A stretch of DNA of 23,056 nt from CAYOHY01 sp964403885 (GCA_964403885.1 CAYOHY010000031.1:1-23056); one strand, 5' to 3'; positions 6,268 to 14,124 are shown, counted from the first letter of the stretch. The notes: generated by a model not told the origin, from the sequence alone. A program made the numbers and translations.

Positions 6268-6914
6268 GCGATGAGATGAGCAGGCGCCGCTTTGTGAAGG
6301 TGGGCGCGATCGCAGGGGCGACCCTGCTGGCGGGAGGCGGCGCGATAGCGGCCGCGACACAGGCGCCGGAGCCCACGGAGCTCCGCGCGAAGATGGGAGA
6401 AGGCATGAAGTCAGTACTGGTGGTCTACGGAACCAAGTCCGGCTGCACGAGCGGCGTGGCCGAGAAGATTGCGCAGTCGCTTGCCGCAACGGGAGCCCAG
6501 GTAGACCTTCGCCCCGTCGCCGACAAGCCCGACGTGTCCGGCTACGACGCGGTGGTAGTGGGCAGCGGCGTGCGGATGGGCCAGTGGCACGAGCCGGTGC
6601 GTGAGTGGGTCACTGCCCAGGCTCCGCACCTCAAGACCAGGCCCGTGGCGTTCTACACGGTGTGCCTCACCCTCGCACAGTCCCCCGAGAAGACCGACGA
6701 GGTGCGCGCCTATACCGATGCGCTCATCGAGGCCACCGGCGTGACCCCCGCCGACATCGGCCTGTTCCCCGGCTGGAACGAGCCCAAGAAGTTCAGCTTC
6801 CTCGAGCGGACCATCCTCAAGGCGATGAAGGCCCCGGTGGGTGACTTCCGCGACCTGGACGCGGTGGGCGAGTGGGCGACCGGCACCGCGCCTGCGCTGG
6901 GCCTGACCGCATAG
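6264..6914 (+). CDS. Tat-signal flavodoxin, HemG-like
   Basis: A protein of 216 residues. The N-terminus has a twin-arginine motif, SRRRFVK (residues 6-12), then a hydrophobic stretch to about residue 31, predicting export of a folded cofactor-containing protein. Residues 48-213 are a flavodoxin domain with FMN-phosphate loop YGTKSGCTSGVA and the pattern GSGVRMGQWH...GDFRDLDAV(G)EWA that is typical of the HemG-like branch, whose Escherichia coli member oxidises protoporphyrinogen. Export is unusual for that branch, so I do not assign HemG function. It could be a membrane-proximal quinone- or heme-linked flavoprotein. A second start, ATG 6405 with GGGAG five bases upstream, would give a form without the signal. 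It is coupled to TetR upstream and is followed by a membrane protein. Confidence 0.85.
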   Translation: MSDEMSRRRFVKVGAIAGATLLAGGGAIAAATQAPEPTELRAKMGEGMKSVLVVYGTKSGCTSGVAEKIAQSLAATGAQVDLRPVADKPDVSGYDAVVVGSGVRMGQWHEPVREWVTAQAPHLKTRPVAFYTVCLTLAQSPEKTDEVRAYTDALIEATGVTPADIGLFPGWNEPKKFSFLERTILKAMKAPVGDFRDLDAVGEWATGTAPALGLTA

Positions 6915-6926
6915 GAGGTGTGGGCG

Positions 6927-7850
6927 ATGAAGACGCAGACATTCAAGGCGCTCGGTGCGCTGCTCGTGGTGATCGCGCTCGTCGCAGGTGCCACCGCCGC
7001 CATCGGCGTGTTTGGCCGAGGCGACGGGACAACGGCATCAGCCACGAGTATCCGAGGCGAGCGGTTCGACTACGCGACCACCGGCGTGTACGCCTTCAAC
7101 CCCCAGCGCGTGGTCGCTGAGGGCGTGGGTTGGGACGTGGTGACGCTGCTGTTCGCGGTGCCGGCTCTGCTGGTGGTCGCTCCGGCGGTGGGCCGCGGTT
7201 CACTCAAGGCTCGGCTGTTCGCCCTGGGGGTGCTCGCGTACCTGTTCTACCAGTACCTGATGTACGCGATGTTCTGGGCGCTGGGTCCGCTGTTCCCGGT
7301 GTTCATCGCGCTGTACGTGGCTGCGGCGGTGGCCGGCGTGTGGATCGTGTCGACCATCGACATCGCCACCTTGCCGGAGCACTTCAGCGAGCGGTTCCCT
7401 CGGCGTGGGATGGCCGGGTTCTGCGTGGCGGTGGCGCTGCTGCTGACCGGCATGTGGACGATGCGAATCGCGACCGGGCTGTCCGGAGACCTCGCGGGCG
7501 CGGGGCTGCTGGGAATGCCCACGCTCACGGTGCAGGCGATGGACCTGGGGATGCTCGTGCCGCTGGCCGTGGCGACGGCGGTGCTCGTGCTGAAGCGTCG
7601 CCCGTGGGGCTACCTGCTCTCGTGCGTGTTCGCCGTCAAGGGCGTGACCATGGCCGGCGCGATCTGCGCGATGCTCGTCTCGGCGGCGATCGTGGAGGGG
7701 GCGCTCGAGGTGGTGCCGTTCGCGATCTTTGGCACTGCGACGGTGGCGGCAGGCGTGTTCGCGTACAAGATCTTTGGCTCGCTGGGCGAGGAGCCGATGA
7801 GCGAGCGCGGCGCCGAAGCGAGTGCCGTCCTGCCGGCCCAGCCGGCCTAG
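6927..7850 (+). CDS. Polytopic membrane protein of unknown function
   Basis: A protein of 307 residues. The ATG at 6927 has AGGAGG eight bases upstream; a GTG at 6918 overlaps that site. An N-terminal membrane anchor (residues about 7-30) is followed by an extracytoplasmic stretch of about 40 residues, then about seven further membrane segments, for example DVVTLLFAVPALLVV, FALGVLAYLFYQYLMYAMFWALG and GMAGFCVAVALLLTGMW. I recognise no named family. It follows the exported flavodoxin by 12 bases in the TetR-controlled operon, so a shared role, such as a membrane anchor or redox partner, is plausible but unproven. The TAG stop overlaps the stop of the opposing gene within CTAG (7847-7850). Confidence 0.75.
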   Translation: MKTQTFKALGALLVVIALVAGATAAIGVFGRGDGTTASATSIRGERFDYATTGVYAFNPQRVVAEGVGWDVVTLLFAVPALLVVAPAVGRGSLKARLFALGVLAYLFYQYLMYAMFWALGPLFPVFIALYVAAAVAGVWIVSTIDIATLPEHFSERFPRRGMAGFCVAVALLLTGMWTMRIATGLSGDLAGAGLLGMPTLTVQAMDLGMLVPLAVATAVLVLKRRPWGYLLSCVFAVKGVTMAGAICAMLVSAAIVEGALEVVPFAIFGTATVAAGVFAYKIFGSLGEEPMSERGAEASAVLPAQPA

Positions 7851-8419
7851 GTGGGGCCCCTGCCCTCGAGTGCGGCGGCCACCGTGGCCTCGATGCGGCG
7901 CGCCCGGGTCTCCGGGCGCTTCGCGGTCGCGATCCAGTAGAGCGCGATCTTGCGGTCGCCGGGCGTGAGCGCCTCAAAGCGTTGGGTGGCACCGGCGTCA
8001 GCGAGCGCGGACACGAGGTCGGGCGGCATGACCATCGCGTCGATCTCGTCGAGCAGGTTCCACGAGCCGTCCGCCTGCGCCGCTTCGATGGGGGCGAGAC
8101 CGGCGGGTGTCATGAGCCCCTGCGCCATGAGCCGCTCGACGCGCTCCTTGTTCGACCGCGACCACGTGCTGCCGCGCTTGCGGGGGGTGTAGAGCACGGT
8201 GTAGCGCGCCTCGTCGAGGGTGTGGACCGTGCTGTCGATCCAGCCAAAGCACAGCGCTTCCTCGACCGCTTCGTCGTAGGTGAGCGTGGTCGCGTCATGC
8301 CCCTTCTTGCCGATCGCCAAGCTCACGCCGCGCGAGGTGGCGTGGTTCTCGGCGAGCCATGCCCGCAACTCGGCGCGGTTGGCGACCTCGAGCAGGGGCG
8401 GTGGGGTGGTGGGAGGCAT
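7847..8419 (-). CDS. YdeI/OmpD-associated family protein
   Basis: A protein of 190 residues that matches the YdeI/OmpD-associated (bacteriocin-protection-like) family along its length: the start ELRAWLAENHATSRGVSLAI, then TYDEAVEEALCFGWIDS, then YTPRKRGSTWSRSNKERVERL and GLMTPAGL, and a C-terminal segment with WIATAKRPETRARRIE. The family is widespread. Its molecular role is poorly defined, though E. coli relatives have been linked to peptide-stress resistance. It is the last gene of a tight minus-strand run, starting three bases after the stop of the spermidine-synthase-like gene, and is probably co-transcribed with it. No membrane segments or signal peptide are seen. Confidence 0.88.
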   Translation of the reverse strand: MPPTTPPPLLEVANRAELRAWLAENHATSRGVSLAIGKKGHDATTLTYDEAVEEALCFGWIDSTVHTLDEARYTVLYTPRKRGSTWSRSNKERVERLMAQGLMTPAGLAPIEAAQADGSWNLLDEIDAMVMPPDLVSALADAGATQRFEALTPGDRKIALYWIATAKRPETRARRIEATVAAALEGRGPT

Positions 8420-8422
8420 TCG

Positions 8423-9238
8423 CTACCTACGTTTCCCGCTTGGCGGATCGGTGAGGATGGGGACGTCGCCGGATCGCACCTTGCCGGCGTAGAAGTCCTC
8501 GGCGAAGCGCTCGAAGGCGGGGACGGTGACGATGCCGTCGACCCGCGAAGCGATGCGGTCGAGCAGCTGGTCGTCGCTGAGTGCGGCGTCTGATGCGAGC
8601 ATCACGATGTTTCTGGTGGAGTCGTCGGGGTTCTCGGACTGGCCCAGCGGGAAGGTCCACACGTTGCGCCAGACGTTGGAGGCCGTGCGATGCAGTGAGC
8701 GGAACGGCTTGCTGTGCGGACCGTACACCGCGCCGATGAAGTTGTAGGCGATCACGCCGTCCGGCGACAGGCACGCCTGGCACTCGCGCAAGAACTCCTC
8801 GGTGAGCAGGGGCAAAGGGACCCGGTCGTCGTCGAAGGCGTCGATGACGATGATGTCGTAGATCTCGCTTGCCAGGCGGACGAAGGCGCGGCCGTCGTCG
8901 ATGGTCACGGTGATGCGCGGATCGGCCGGTAGCTCGAAGAAGGCGCGGGCGACCTCGGCCACCTCCTCGTCGATCTCGACCGCGTCGATGTGCATCCACG
9001 GGTAGTCGCGCCACATGCGCTTCACGAGGCTGCCGCCGCCCAGCCCCACCACGAGCGTGCGCGCCGCTTGGGGCGCCACCGCCATGGTCAGGTGCAGGTA
9101 GCCCACGTACTCGATGTCGGTCTCGAACGGGTCGTCGAGCCGCATGGAGGACTGCTGGTTGCGCTCGAACTTGAGCTGACGCACCCCGTTGTTCTCGGTG
9201 ATGCGCAGGCGATGGTAGGCGGAGTCGAAGTCGGGCAT
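8423..9238 (-). CDS. Spermidine-synthase-like methyltransferase-fold protein
   Basis: A protein of 271 residues of the SpeE-like fold. VGLGGGS (64-70) is the nucleotide-binding glycine loop, VEID (87-90) is the acidic strand end that holds the ribose, and TIDDGRAFV follows. The catalytic region reads DAFDDD (133-138), where true polyamine aminopropyltransferases usually have D-x-T-D-P. That replacement makes polyamine synthesis doubtful. SpeE homologues of this kind are common in bacteria and lack a proven substrate. The gene begins six bases after the O-methyltransferase-like gene and ends three bases before the YdeI-like gene, so the three form one operon. No S-adenosylmethionine decarboxylase gene is present in the window. 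Confidence 0.85.
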   Translation of the reverse strand: MPDFDSAYHRLRITENNGVRQLKFERNQQSSMRLDDPFETDIEYVGYLHLTMAVAPQAARTLVVGLGGGSLVKRMWRDYPWMHIDAVEIDEEVAEVARAFFELPADPRITVTIDDGRAFVRLASEIYDIIVIDAFDDDRVPLPLLTEEFLRECQACLSPDGVIAYNFIGAVYGPHSKPFRSLHRTASNVWRNVWTFPLGQSENPDDSTRNIVMLASDAALSDDQLLDRIASRVDGIVTVPAFERFAEDFYAGKVRSGDVPILTDPPSGKRR

Positions 9239-9244
9239 GGCGGA

Positions 9245-10291
9245 CTACCGGGCGGGGGTGCGCGCCGTGATGAGCGCCTCGGGCAGCGCGAGCAGGCGCT
9301 GGCGCCGCACGCGGTCGAAGCCCGCTGCGCGCACCCACTCGAGCATCTGCTCCTCCGAGTAGGCGCGCGTGCCGTTGATGGCGTAGAAGAGCAACTCGCT
9401 GCCGCCGCCCACCGCGTCGATGTCGCCTGTCGCGCCGCGGTGTACCGAGTCGAGCACCACGAGCGTCCCGCCCGGGCGCAACGCCGTTCGGGCGCGCTCG
9501 AGCACGGCCACGGCGGCGTCGGGAGTGAGCACGTGCAGCACGTTGAACACGAGCACCACGTCGTAGCCCTCGCCCCACTGGGCGGTGAGCAGATCGCCTT
9601 CTTGGTAAGTGATCCGGTCCGAGAGCCCCTGCTCCTCCACGAGCTCTCTGCCTACCGCTGCCGCCGGTGCGAGGTCGAGCACCTGGGCCTGCAGCCCCGG
9701 ATAGCGCTTGCAGAACGCCGCCGAGAACATCCCGTGGCCGCCGCCCACGTCGAGCAACCGTTGCGGCTCGCGGTCGAAGCGCACCGAGCGCACCACCACG
9801 CCGGCGGTCAGCTTTGCGGCCGCTCCCAGGCCCACCTCGTAGCGTCGCCAGAAGTCGGCGTCTCGGTCAGGGCGGTGGAAGTCTCGGTCGCCGCCGTGGC
9901 GTACGCGCTCCTCCATGTCGCCCAGTTCGTCCCACAAGACCCGCATCAGTCCGAAGGACTGTGCCAGCGAATGGCGCGATTCGCTCGCGAGCCAGCGTCG
10001 CGACCTGCGGGTGAGCGAGAACACGCCGCCACGACGACGCAGGTAGCCAAAGCCGTTGAGCGCGTTGAGCAGCGCTTCGACCCCCACCTCGTCGTATCCC
10101 AGGTCGCGCGCGAGGTCGGCCGCCGAGCGGGGTTGCTCGGCCACGGCGTCGAACAGTCCCAGCTCGACGCCGGTGATGATGGCTCGGCTGGCCTCCATGC
10201 CCCAAAACGACACGAAGAGCGGCTCGGGCATCCACCCGGCCGCCTGCAACGCCCACACGATTGGATTCCTGCTCGTGACCCCGATGCGCAT
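9245..10291 (-). CDS. O-methyltransferase-like protein with N-terminal winged helix
   Basis: A protein of 348 residues. Residues about 30-105 resemble the winged-helix dimerisation domain of caffeate/hydroxyneurosporene-type O-methyltransferases (ITGVELGLFDAVAEQPRSAA, then LARDLGYDE, LLNALNGFGYL). A class I S-adenosylmethionine-binding domain follows: LLDVGGGHGMF (motif I, 179-189), the acidic DLAPAA region, and a later VVLVFNVLHVL strand. The ATG at 10291 has GGAGGT five bases upstream. It heads the tight operon with the SpeE-like and YdeI-like genes, which suggests modification of a small molecule. The acceptor is unknown. Confidence 0.87.
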   Translation of the reverse strand: MRIGVTSRNPIVWALQAAGWMPEPLFVSFWGMEASRAIITGVELGLFDAVAEQPRSAADLARDLGYDEVGVEALLNALNGFGYLRRRGGVFSLTRRSRRWLASESRHSLAQSFGLMRVLWDELGDMEERVRHGGDRDFHRPDRDADFWRRYEVGLGAAAKLTAGVVVRSVRFDREPQRLLDVGGGHGMFSAAFCKRYPGLQAQVLDLAPAAAVGRELVEEQGLSDRITYQEGDLLTAQWGEGYDVVLVFNVLHVLTPDAAVAVLERARTALRPGGTLVVLDSVHRGATGDIDAVGGGSELLFYAINGTRAYSEEQMLEWVRAAGFDRVRRQRLLALPEALITARTPAR

Positions 10292-10347
10292 CAGCGACCT
10301 CCGCGGGTCAGGGTATCGCTCTTGCCCGCCGATGAGGAGCGCACAGC

Positions 10348-10674
10348 TCAGGTGGCTGTCGCGCGGTCGTAGGCGTGCTGCAGGGCCGAGAGCGCGACCT
10401 CGAGCTCATCGGCGGTGCGCAGCGGCAGGATGGGCCACGCACGCATGTCCATGCCGCTGTGCGAGAACGCGTACACCCCGTCGTGTGCGTAGAGCTCCTC
10501 GGCCTCGTTGCTCGCCCACGCCTTCACGGCGAGTCCCTCATCGGCGAGGAAGCCGAACATCTTGCCGTTGCGCACGTAGCCGCGGTGGCCGAACGCGGAC
10601 TTCGCGCGGACCTCGGGCCACTCGGTGACCACGGAATCGACGGCTTGCTGGGAATCGGTGAGCTGGGTTGCCAT
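10348..10674 (-). CDS. Small TfoX/YjbR-fold-like protein
   Basis: A protein of 108 residues. The core (SAFGHRGYVRNGKMFGFLAD, then LAVKAW, ELYAHDGVYAFSHSG and AWPILPL, ending in a helix DELEVALSALQHAYDRA) recalls the small TfoX-N/YjbR (MmcQ) fold found across bacteria. The match is to fold and pattern and is not strong. The ATG at 10674 is preceded by AGGAG six bases upstream. A longer minus-strand reading frame extends upstream through the LysR gene region but is not the coding frame there. It sits between the LysR gene (28 bases) and the O-methyltransferase gene (56 bases), on the same strand. Confidence 0.65.
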   Translation of the reverse strand: MATQLTDSQQAVDSVVTEWPEVRAKSAFGHRGYVRNGKMFGFLADEGLAVKAWASNEAEELYAHDGVYAFSHSGMDMRAWPILPLRTADELEVALSALQHAYDRATAT

Positions 10675-10702
10675 GGTCGCTCCTAGGACGGTTGGGATGT
10701 AC

Positions 10703-11641
10703 CTACCCTGCGAGCGAATCCGGCTCGCGGAACTCTGCGGCGACCGCATCGGCGGCGGCGAGCAGGGCGCCCAGAGCCGCCGAGATGTGCGGAGCGGAGC
10801 GGCTGCCGTCGCGCATCGCCGCGAAGACGCGTCGGCGCAACGGCAGGTCGAGCAGCGGCTTGATGACCACGCCGGGGTAGTCGCCGTAGAGCGCGAGGTG
10901 CGGCACCAGCATGACGCCCAGCCCGGCACCCACGGCTGCGAGGCTGAGCTGGTAGTCGATGGTCGAGAGCACCTCGACGCGCGGCTCGAAGCCTGCGAAG
11001 GCGGTGGCGCGCAGAACCGCGTCGCGGCACGGGTTGGGACCGCGGGCGGCGAACCAGCGGTCGTCCTTGAGGTCGGTGAGCCGGACGGCCTCGTTGGCGA
11101 GTGGGTGCGTGGCGGGCATGGCGAGGTAGACCGGCTCGGCCACGAGCTGCTCGATGTCGAAGCCCTCGACGTCGACGGTGGGCGCGAAGGTGTACTCGAG
11201 CCCGATCGCGATGTCGACGTTGCCGCTGCGCAGCTCTGTGAGGCTCTCGGGCTGCTCGATGTCGGAGATGGTGAGCGCGAGCGCCGGGTGGTCGCGCAGC
11301 AGCTGCACGGCCGCTGGCACGACGATCGAGCGGCCCACGGTGGAGGGCGAGGTGATCACGAGTGTGCCGGAGACCTCGTCGCGCGACTGGGCGAGATCGG
11401 CCTCGGCGCGTTCCATGTGGGCGAGCATGTGCTCCGTGTGCTCGACCAGCTGGTAGGCGGCCGGGGTCAGCCGCACGCCACGCCCAACGCGCTCGAGCAG
11501 CGTGACGCCCGTCTCGGCCTCGAGCGCGCTCATGTGCTGCGACACCGACGGCGGCGTCATCCACAGCGCCTCAGCGGCGGCGGTGATCGTGCCGCGCTGG
11601 GCGACTTCTCTGAGGATGCGGAGTCGGTGGAGGTTCAACAT
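10703..11641 (-). CDS. LysR-family transcriptional regulator
   Basis: A protein of 312 residues, normal for the family. The N-terminal winged helix-turn-helix is unmistakable: LNLHRLRILREVAQRGTI, TAAAEALWMTPPSVSQHMSALE and LLERVGRGVRLT (residues about 2-60). The rest is the two-lobed periplasmic-binding-like effector domain, with GTLVITSPSTVG at its start and a GLGVMLVPHLAL strand near the end. I start at ATG 11641; upstream extension in frame is a shadow of the opposite strand. It is divergent from an EamA exporter (11769), the usual arrangement for a regulator and its target. The 127-base intergenic stretch holds two dyads. The effector is unknown but is probably the exported compound or a precursor. 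Confidence 0.92.
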   Translation of the reverse strand: MLNLHRLRILREVAQRGTITAAAEALWMTPPSVSQHMSALEAETGVTLLERVGRGVRLTPAAYQLVEHTEHMLAHMERAEADLAQSRDEVSGTLVITSPSTVGRSIVVPAAVQLLRDHPALALTISDIEQPESLTELRSGNVDIAIGLEYTFAPTVDVEGFDIEQLVAEPVYLAMPATHPLANEAVRLTDLKDDRWFAARGPNPCRDAVLRATAFAGFEPRVEVLSTIDYQLSLAAVGAGLGVMLVPHLALYGDYPGVVIKPLLDLPLRRRVFAAMRDGSRSAPHISAALGALLAAADAVAAEFREPDSLAG

Positions 11642-11697
11642 TAGGCACAGGCTAACGATAACCGAGAGAACTGTAAATGGACGCGAACATTCCCCGC

Positions 11698-11735
11698 ACC
11701 CATGATGGGTTTCCGAGAAGGCGAGAGGGTCTCGG
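11698..11735. promoter_or_regulatory. Two dyads in the LysR/EamA intergenic region
   Basis: ACCCATGATGGGT (11698-11710) is a perfect dyad around a central G. CCGAGA (11713-11718) and TCTCGG (11730-11735) form a second perfect inverted repeat with an 11-base spacer, a spacing often seen at LysR-type binding sites. Both lie between the divergent starts and are good candidates for binding by the LysR protein. Confidence 0.5.
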
Positions 11736-11768
11736 CTCTCAGCCGCATCAGCCAGGAGGCGACGCACC

Positions 11769-12695
11769 GTGAACCATCTCTCCCGCACCGAGCGCATCAG
11801 GGCGCTTGCCGCGCTCGTGATCGCGGTGGTCATGTTCGCCTCGGCGTTCGTGGGGATCCGCGCGATCGTCGCTGCCGACGCGTACACGCCGGGGCAGCTG
11901 GTCGCGGGGCGTCTGCTCGTGGCCTCGGCCTGTCTGCTGGTGTTGGCGCTGCTCAGCGGCGGGGTGCGCGTGCCCACAGGGCGCGACTGGATCGCGTTCA
12001 TCGCGCTTGGTGCGATGGGGCAGATGGCCTACCAGCTCCTGCTCAACTACGGCGAGCGCTCCGTGGACTCCGGCACGGCGGCCCTGCTCGTGTCGTGCGC
12101 GCCCATCCTAGCCTCGGTCCTCGCGGTCGCGTTCCTGGGCGAGCGGCTCACCGGCGCGGGTTGGGTGGGCACCGCGATCGCGTTCGCAGGCGCCGTGGTG
12201 ATCGCGGCCTCGGCCGGCGTGTCGCTGCAGCTGGGGTCGGGCGTGCTGCTCGTCGTGCTCGCGACACTGCTGTGGGCCGCCTACCAGGTGGTACAGAAGG
12301 TGGTCGCCGCGGGCTACTCGCCGCTCGAGCTGACCGCGTGGCCCACGTGGATCGCGAGCGTCTTGCTGCTGCCGTGGACCGTGACGCTTCCGGCGACGGT
12401 CCAGACCGCGCCGGTCCAGGCGACGCTTGCGGTGGTGTGGCTGGGCGCGGGTTCCTCGGTGGTGGGGTTCTTGGCGTGGTCGTATGCGATCAAGCGCCTG
12501 CCCGTGGTGGTGTCGTCGAACGCGCTGTTCGCAGTGCCGGTCGCCGCCTTTGTGATCGCGCTGGTGGTCTTGGGTGAGTCGCCCAGCCCGTGGTCGTTTC
12601 TGGGCGGCGCGATCGTGATCAGCGGCGTGTGGCTGCTTCAGACGCGCGGGCGCCCGCAGGCACCGGTGCTGGTCGCAGAGGCCGAGGCTGCCTGA
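11769..12695 (+). CDS. EamA-family (DMT) exporter
   Basis: A protein of 308 residues with ten predicted membrane segments in two homologous EamA halves. The first contains MFASAFVGIRAIVAADAYTP and GQLVAGRLLVAS, with the ALLVSCAPILASVLAVAFLGERL strand pair; the second contains LLWAAYQVVQKVVA and the SNALFAVPVAAFVIALVVLGE repeat. EamA proteins expel amino acids, nucleobases and other metabolites; the substrate is not predictable. The start is GTG 11769, with AGGAGG nine bases upstream. Divergent transcription from a LysR gene suggests export induced by its own substrate. It converges with the SulP gene after nine bases. Confidence 0.93.
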   Translation: MNHLSRTERIRALAALVIAVVMFASAFVGIRAIVAADAYTPGQLVAGRLLVASACLLVLALLSGGVRVPTGRDWIAFIALGAMGQMAYQLLLNYGERSVDSGTAALLVSCAPILASVLAVAFLGERLTGAGWVGTAIAFAGAVVIAASAGVSLQLGSGVLLVVLATLLWAAYQVVQKVVAAGYSPLELTAWPTWIASVLLLPWTVTLPATVQTAPVQATLAVVWLGAGSSVVGFLAWSYAIKRLPVVVSSNALFAVPVAAFVIALVVLGESPSPWSFLGGAIVISGVWLLQTRGRPQAPVLVAEAEAA

Positions 12696-12704
12696 CGCTG
12701 AGGC

Positions 12705-13931
12705 TCAGGCGGCCGCGTGCTCCAGCGCGCGAGACACGCTGGTCGACGCGGCGAACTCGATGTCCTCGCCCAGCGCACGCTCCACCCGCTCGGCGACGTG
12801 GACGTTGGCGCCGCACAGCAGGACTCGGATGTGGCGCTTGCGCATGTGGTGTATCGCATCGCGCAGGGCGAGCAGTCCCGACAGGTCCACGAACGGAACG
12901 CGTGACAGGTCGATGACCAGCGTGTCCGGCTCGGTGTGGGTGGCGGCGAGCGCGTGCTCGAACTGCTCGATCGCGCCAAAGAAGAACGGTCCGTCGATCG
13001 AGAACAGCAAGACGCCCTCCGGCAACGCGTCGTGGCCCACCGGGAGCGCGGAGTCCTGGTTGACCGCCACCGAGTCCGCCATCTTCTTCAGGAACACCAC
13101 CATCGCCAAGACGACGCCCGCCTCGACGGCGATCACGACGTCGGTGGCCACGGTCAGCCCCAGCGTGATGAGCATGACCGCCGTGTCCGCGCGCGGCGCC
13201 CGCCGGATGGTGCGCGCCACGCGGTCGAGCTCGCTCATGTTGTACGCGACCACGAACAGGATGCCGGAGAGCGCGCTGAGCGGAACGAACGCCGCGAGCG
13301 GGGCCAGCACCAGCAACACGAGCACGAGCAGTGCGCAGTGCGTGATCGCCGCGAGCGGGCTCGTGCCGCCGTGCCTNNNNNNNNNNNNNNNNNNNNNNNN
13401 NNNNNNNNNNNNNNNNNNNNNNNNNNNNNNNNNNNNNNNNNNNNNNNNNNNNNNNNNNNNNNNNNNNNNNNNNNNNCCCTCGGGCTTGGGCAGACCGAAG
13501 AAGCTGGGCCACTGGCCTATCCAGATGACGATCGCGATACCGGTGGTGAAGCCCAGGATCACCGATTCAGGGATGAACTTGAGAGCGCTTCCCAGCTTGA
13601 GCACCCCGAACGCCAACAACATCAGGCCGGCGAGGACCGTGGCGACCTGCAGGCCCGCGAACCCGTAGCGCGCGGTCACGCTCGCGAGCAGCACCACGAA
13701 CGCGCCGGTGGGGCCGGCCACCTGGACACGTGTGCCGCCGAAGAGCGCGACGGCGAGGCCGGCGATGATCGCGGTGTAGATGCCCTGCTCGGGCTTCACC
13801 CCGCTGGCGACCGCGAAGGCCATCGCGAGCGGGATGGCGACGACGCCCACCACCACACCTGCCAGCGCGTTGTCCAGCCAATGAGCCCGGCCGAGCAAGC
13901 CGGCGCGCCTAGCTTCTTCGATCGCGATCAC
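12705..13931 (-). CDS. SulP-family anion transporter with STAS domain, interrupted by gap 3
   Basis: The N-terminal part (13931 to 13477, about 151 residues) has SulP membrane helices with AGVVVGVVAIPLAMAFAVASG, IYTAIIAGLAVALFGGTRVQ and VAGPTGAFVV. The C-terminal part has RHGGTSPLAAITH, further helices, and a STAS domain in the last 100 residues (VIDLSRVPFVDLSGLLALRDAI). Such transporters carry sulfate, bicarbonate or related anions with protons or sodium. Normal members have about 130 more residues between the two parts than the 33 implied by 100 N, so the gap is longer than drawn. The start is GTG 13931, with GAGGTGA nine bases upstream. The frame happens to agree across the placeholder. 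Confidence 0.9.
   Translation of the reverse strand: MIAIEEARRAGLLGRAHWLDNALAGVVVGVVAIPLAMAFAVASGVKPEQGIYTAIIAGLAVALFGGTRVQVAGPTGAFVVLLASVTARYGFAGLQVATVLAGLMLLAFGVLKLGSALKFIPESVILGFTTGIAIVIWIGQWPSFFGLPKPEXXXXXXXXXXXXXXXXXXXXXXXXXXXXXXXXXXRHGGTSPLAAITHCALLVLVLLVLAPLAAFVPLSALSGILFVVAYNMSELDRVARTIRRAPRADTAVMLITLGLTVATDVVIAVEAGVVLAMVVFLKKMADSVAVNQDSALPVGHDALPEGVLLFSIDGPFFFGAIEQFEHALAATHTEPDTLVIDLSRVPFVDLSGLLALRDAIHHMRKRHIRVLLCGANVHVAERVERALGEDIEFAASTSVSRALEHAAA
13377..13476. other. Assembly gap 3 (100 N)
   Basis: Exactly 100 N inside the SulP gene. Comparison with the normal SulP length suggests that about 300 or more bases of coding sequence are missing here. Confidence 0.95.
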
Positions 13932-14023
13932 GGGAGCGATTCACCTCAGAGTCGGGGGAGGGGATGCTTCGAAACTAGCACGCGGCCACGCGGCTCTCCG
14001 CCGCATACCGCGAGCGTTGCCGA

Positions 14024-14045
14024 TTCGTCGCCGCGCGGTGACGAA
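14024..14045. promoter_or_regulatory. 22-base near-perfect palindrome between SulP and DUF1540 genes
   Basis: TTCGTC (14024-14029) and GACGAA (14040-14045) flank a central CCGCGCGG; 20 of 22 positions are symmetric. It lies in the 193-base space between the divergent SulP (start 13931) and DUF1540 (start 14125) genes and could be an operator for either. It is too far from any gene end to serve as a terminator. Confidence 0.45.
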
Positions 14046-14124
14046 CGCTGGATGGGTTTACCGCTCACCGCCCGGCGGGTACCACGCCTTCGTCTGCGAA
14101 TCCGGGGATGGAGGTGAATCGCTG

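Noticed and set aside
6264..6914. Naming the flavodoxin gene hemG
   Set aside because: The domain is HemG-like, but a Tat export signal and the absence of other heme genes argue against a direct assignment.
7130..8593. Plus-strand open frame of about 490 codons
   Set aside because: Crosses the ends of two convergent recognised genes and has the low-complexity Gly/Arg-rich composition of an out-of-frame shadow.
8423..9238. Naming the SpeE-like gene speE
   Set aside because: The catalytic D-x-T-D-P signature is absent and no decarboxylase partner is nearby.
8990..10372. Plus-strand open frame of about 460 codons
   Set aside because: Antisense to the SpeE-like and O-methyltransferase-like genes, whose family motifs are on the minus strand.
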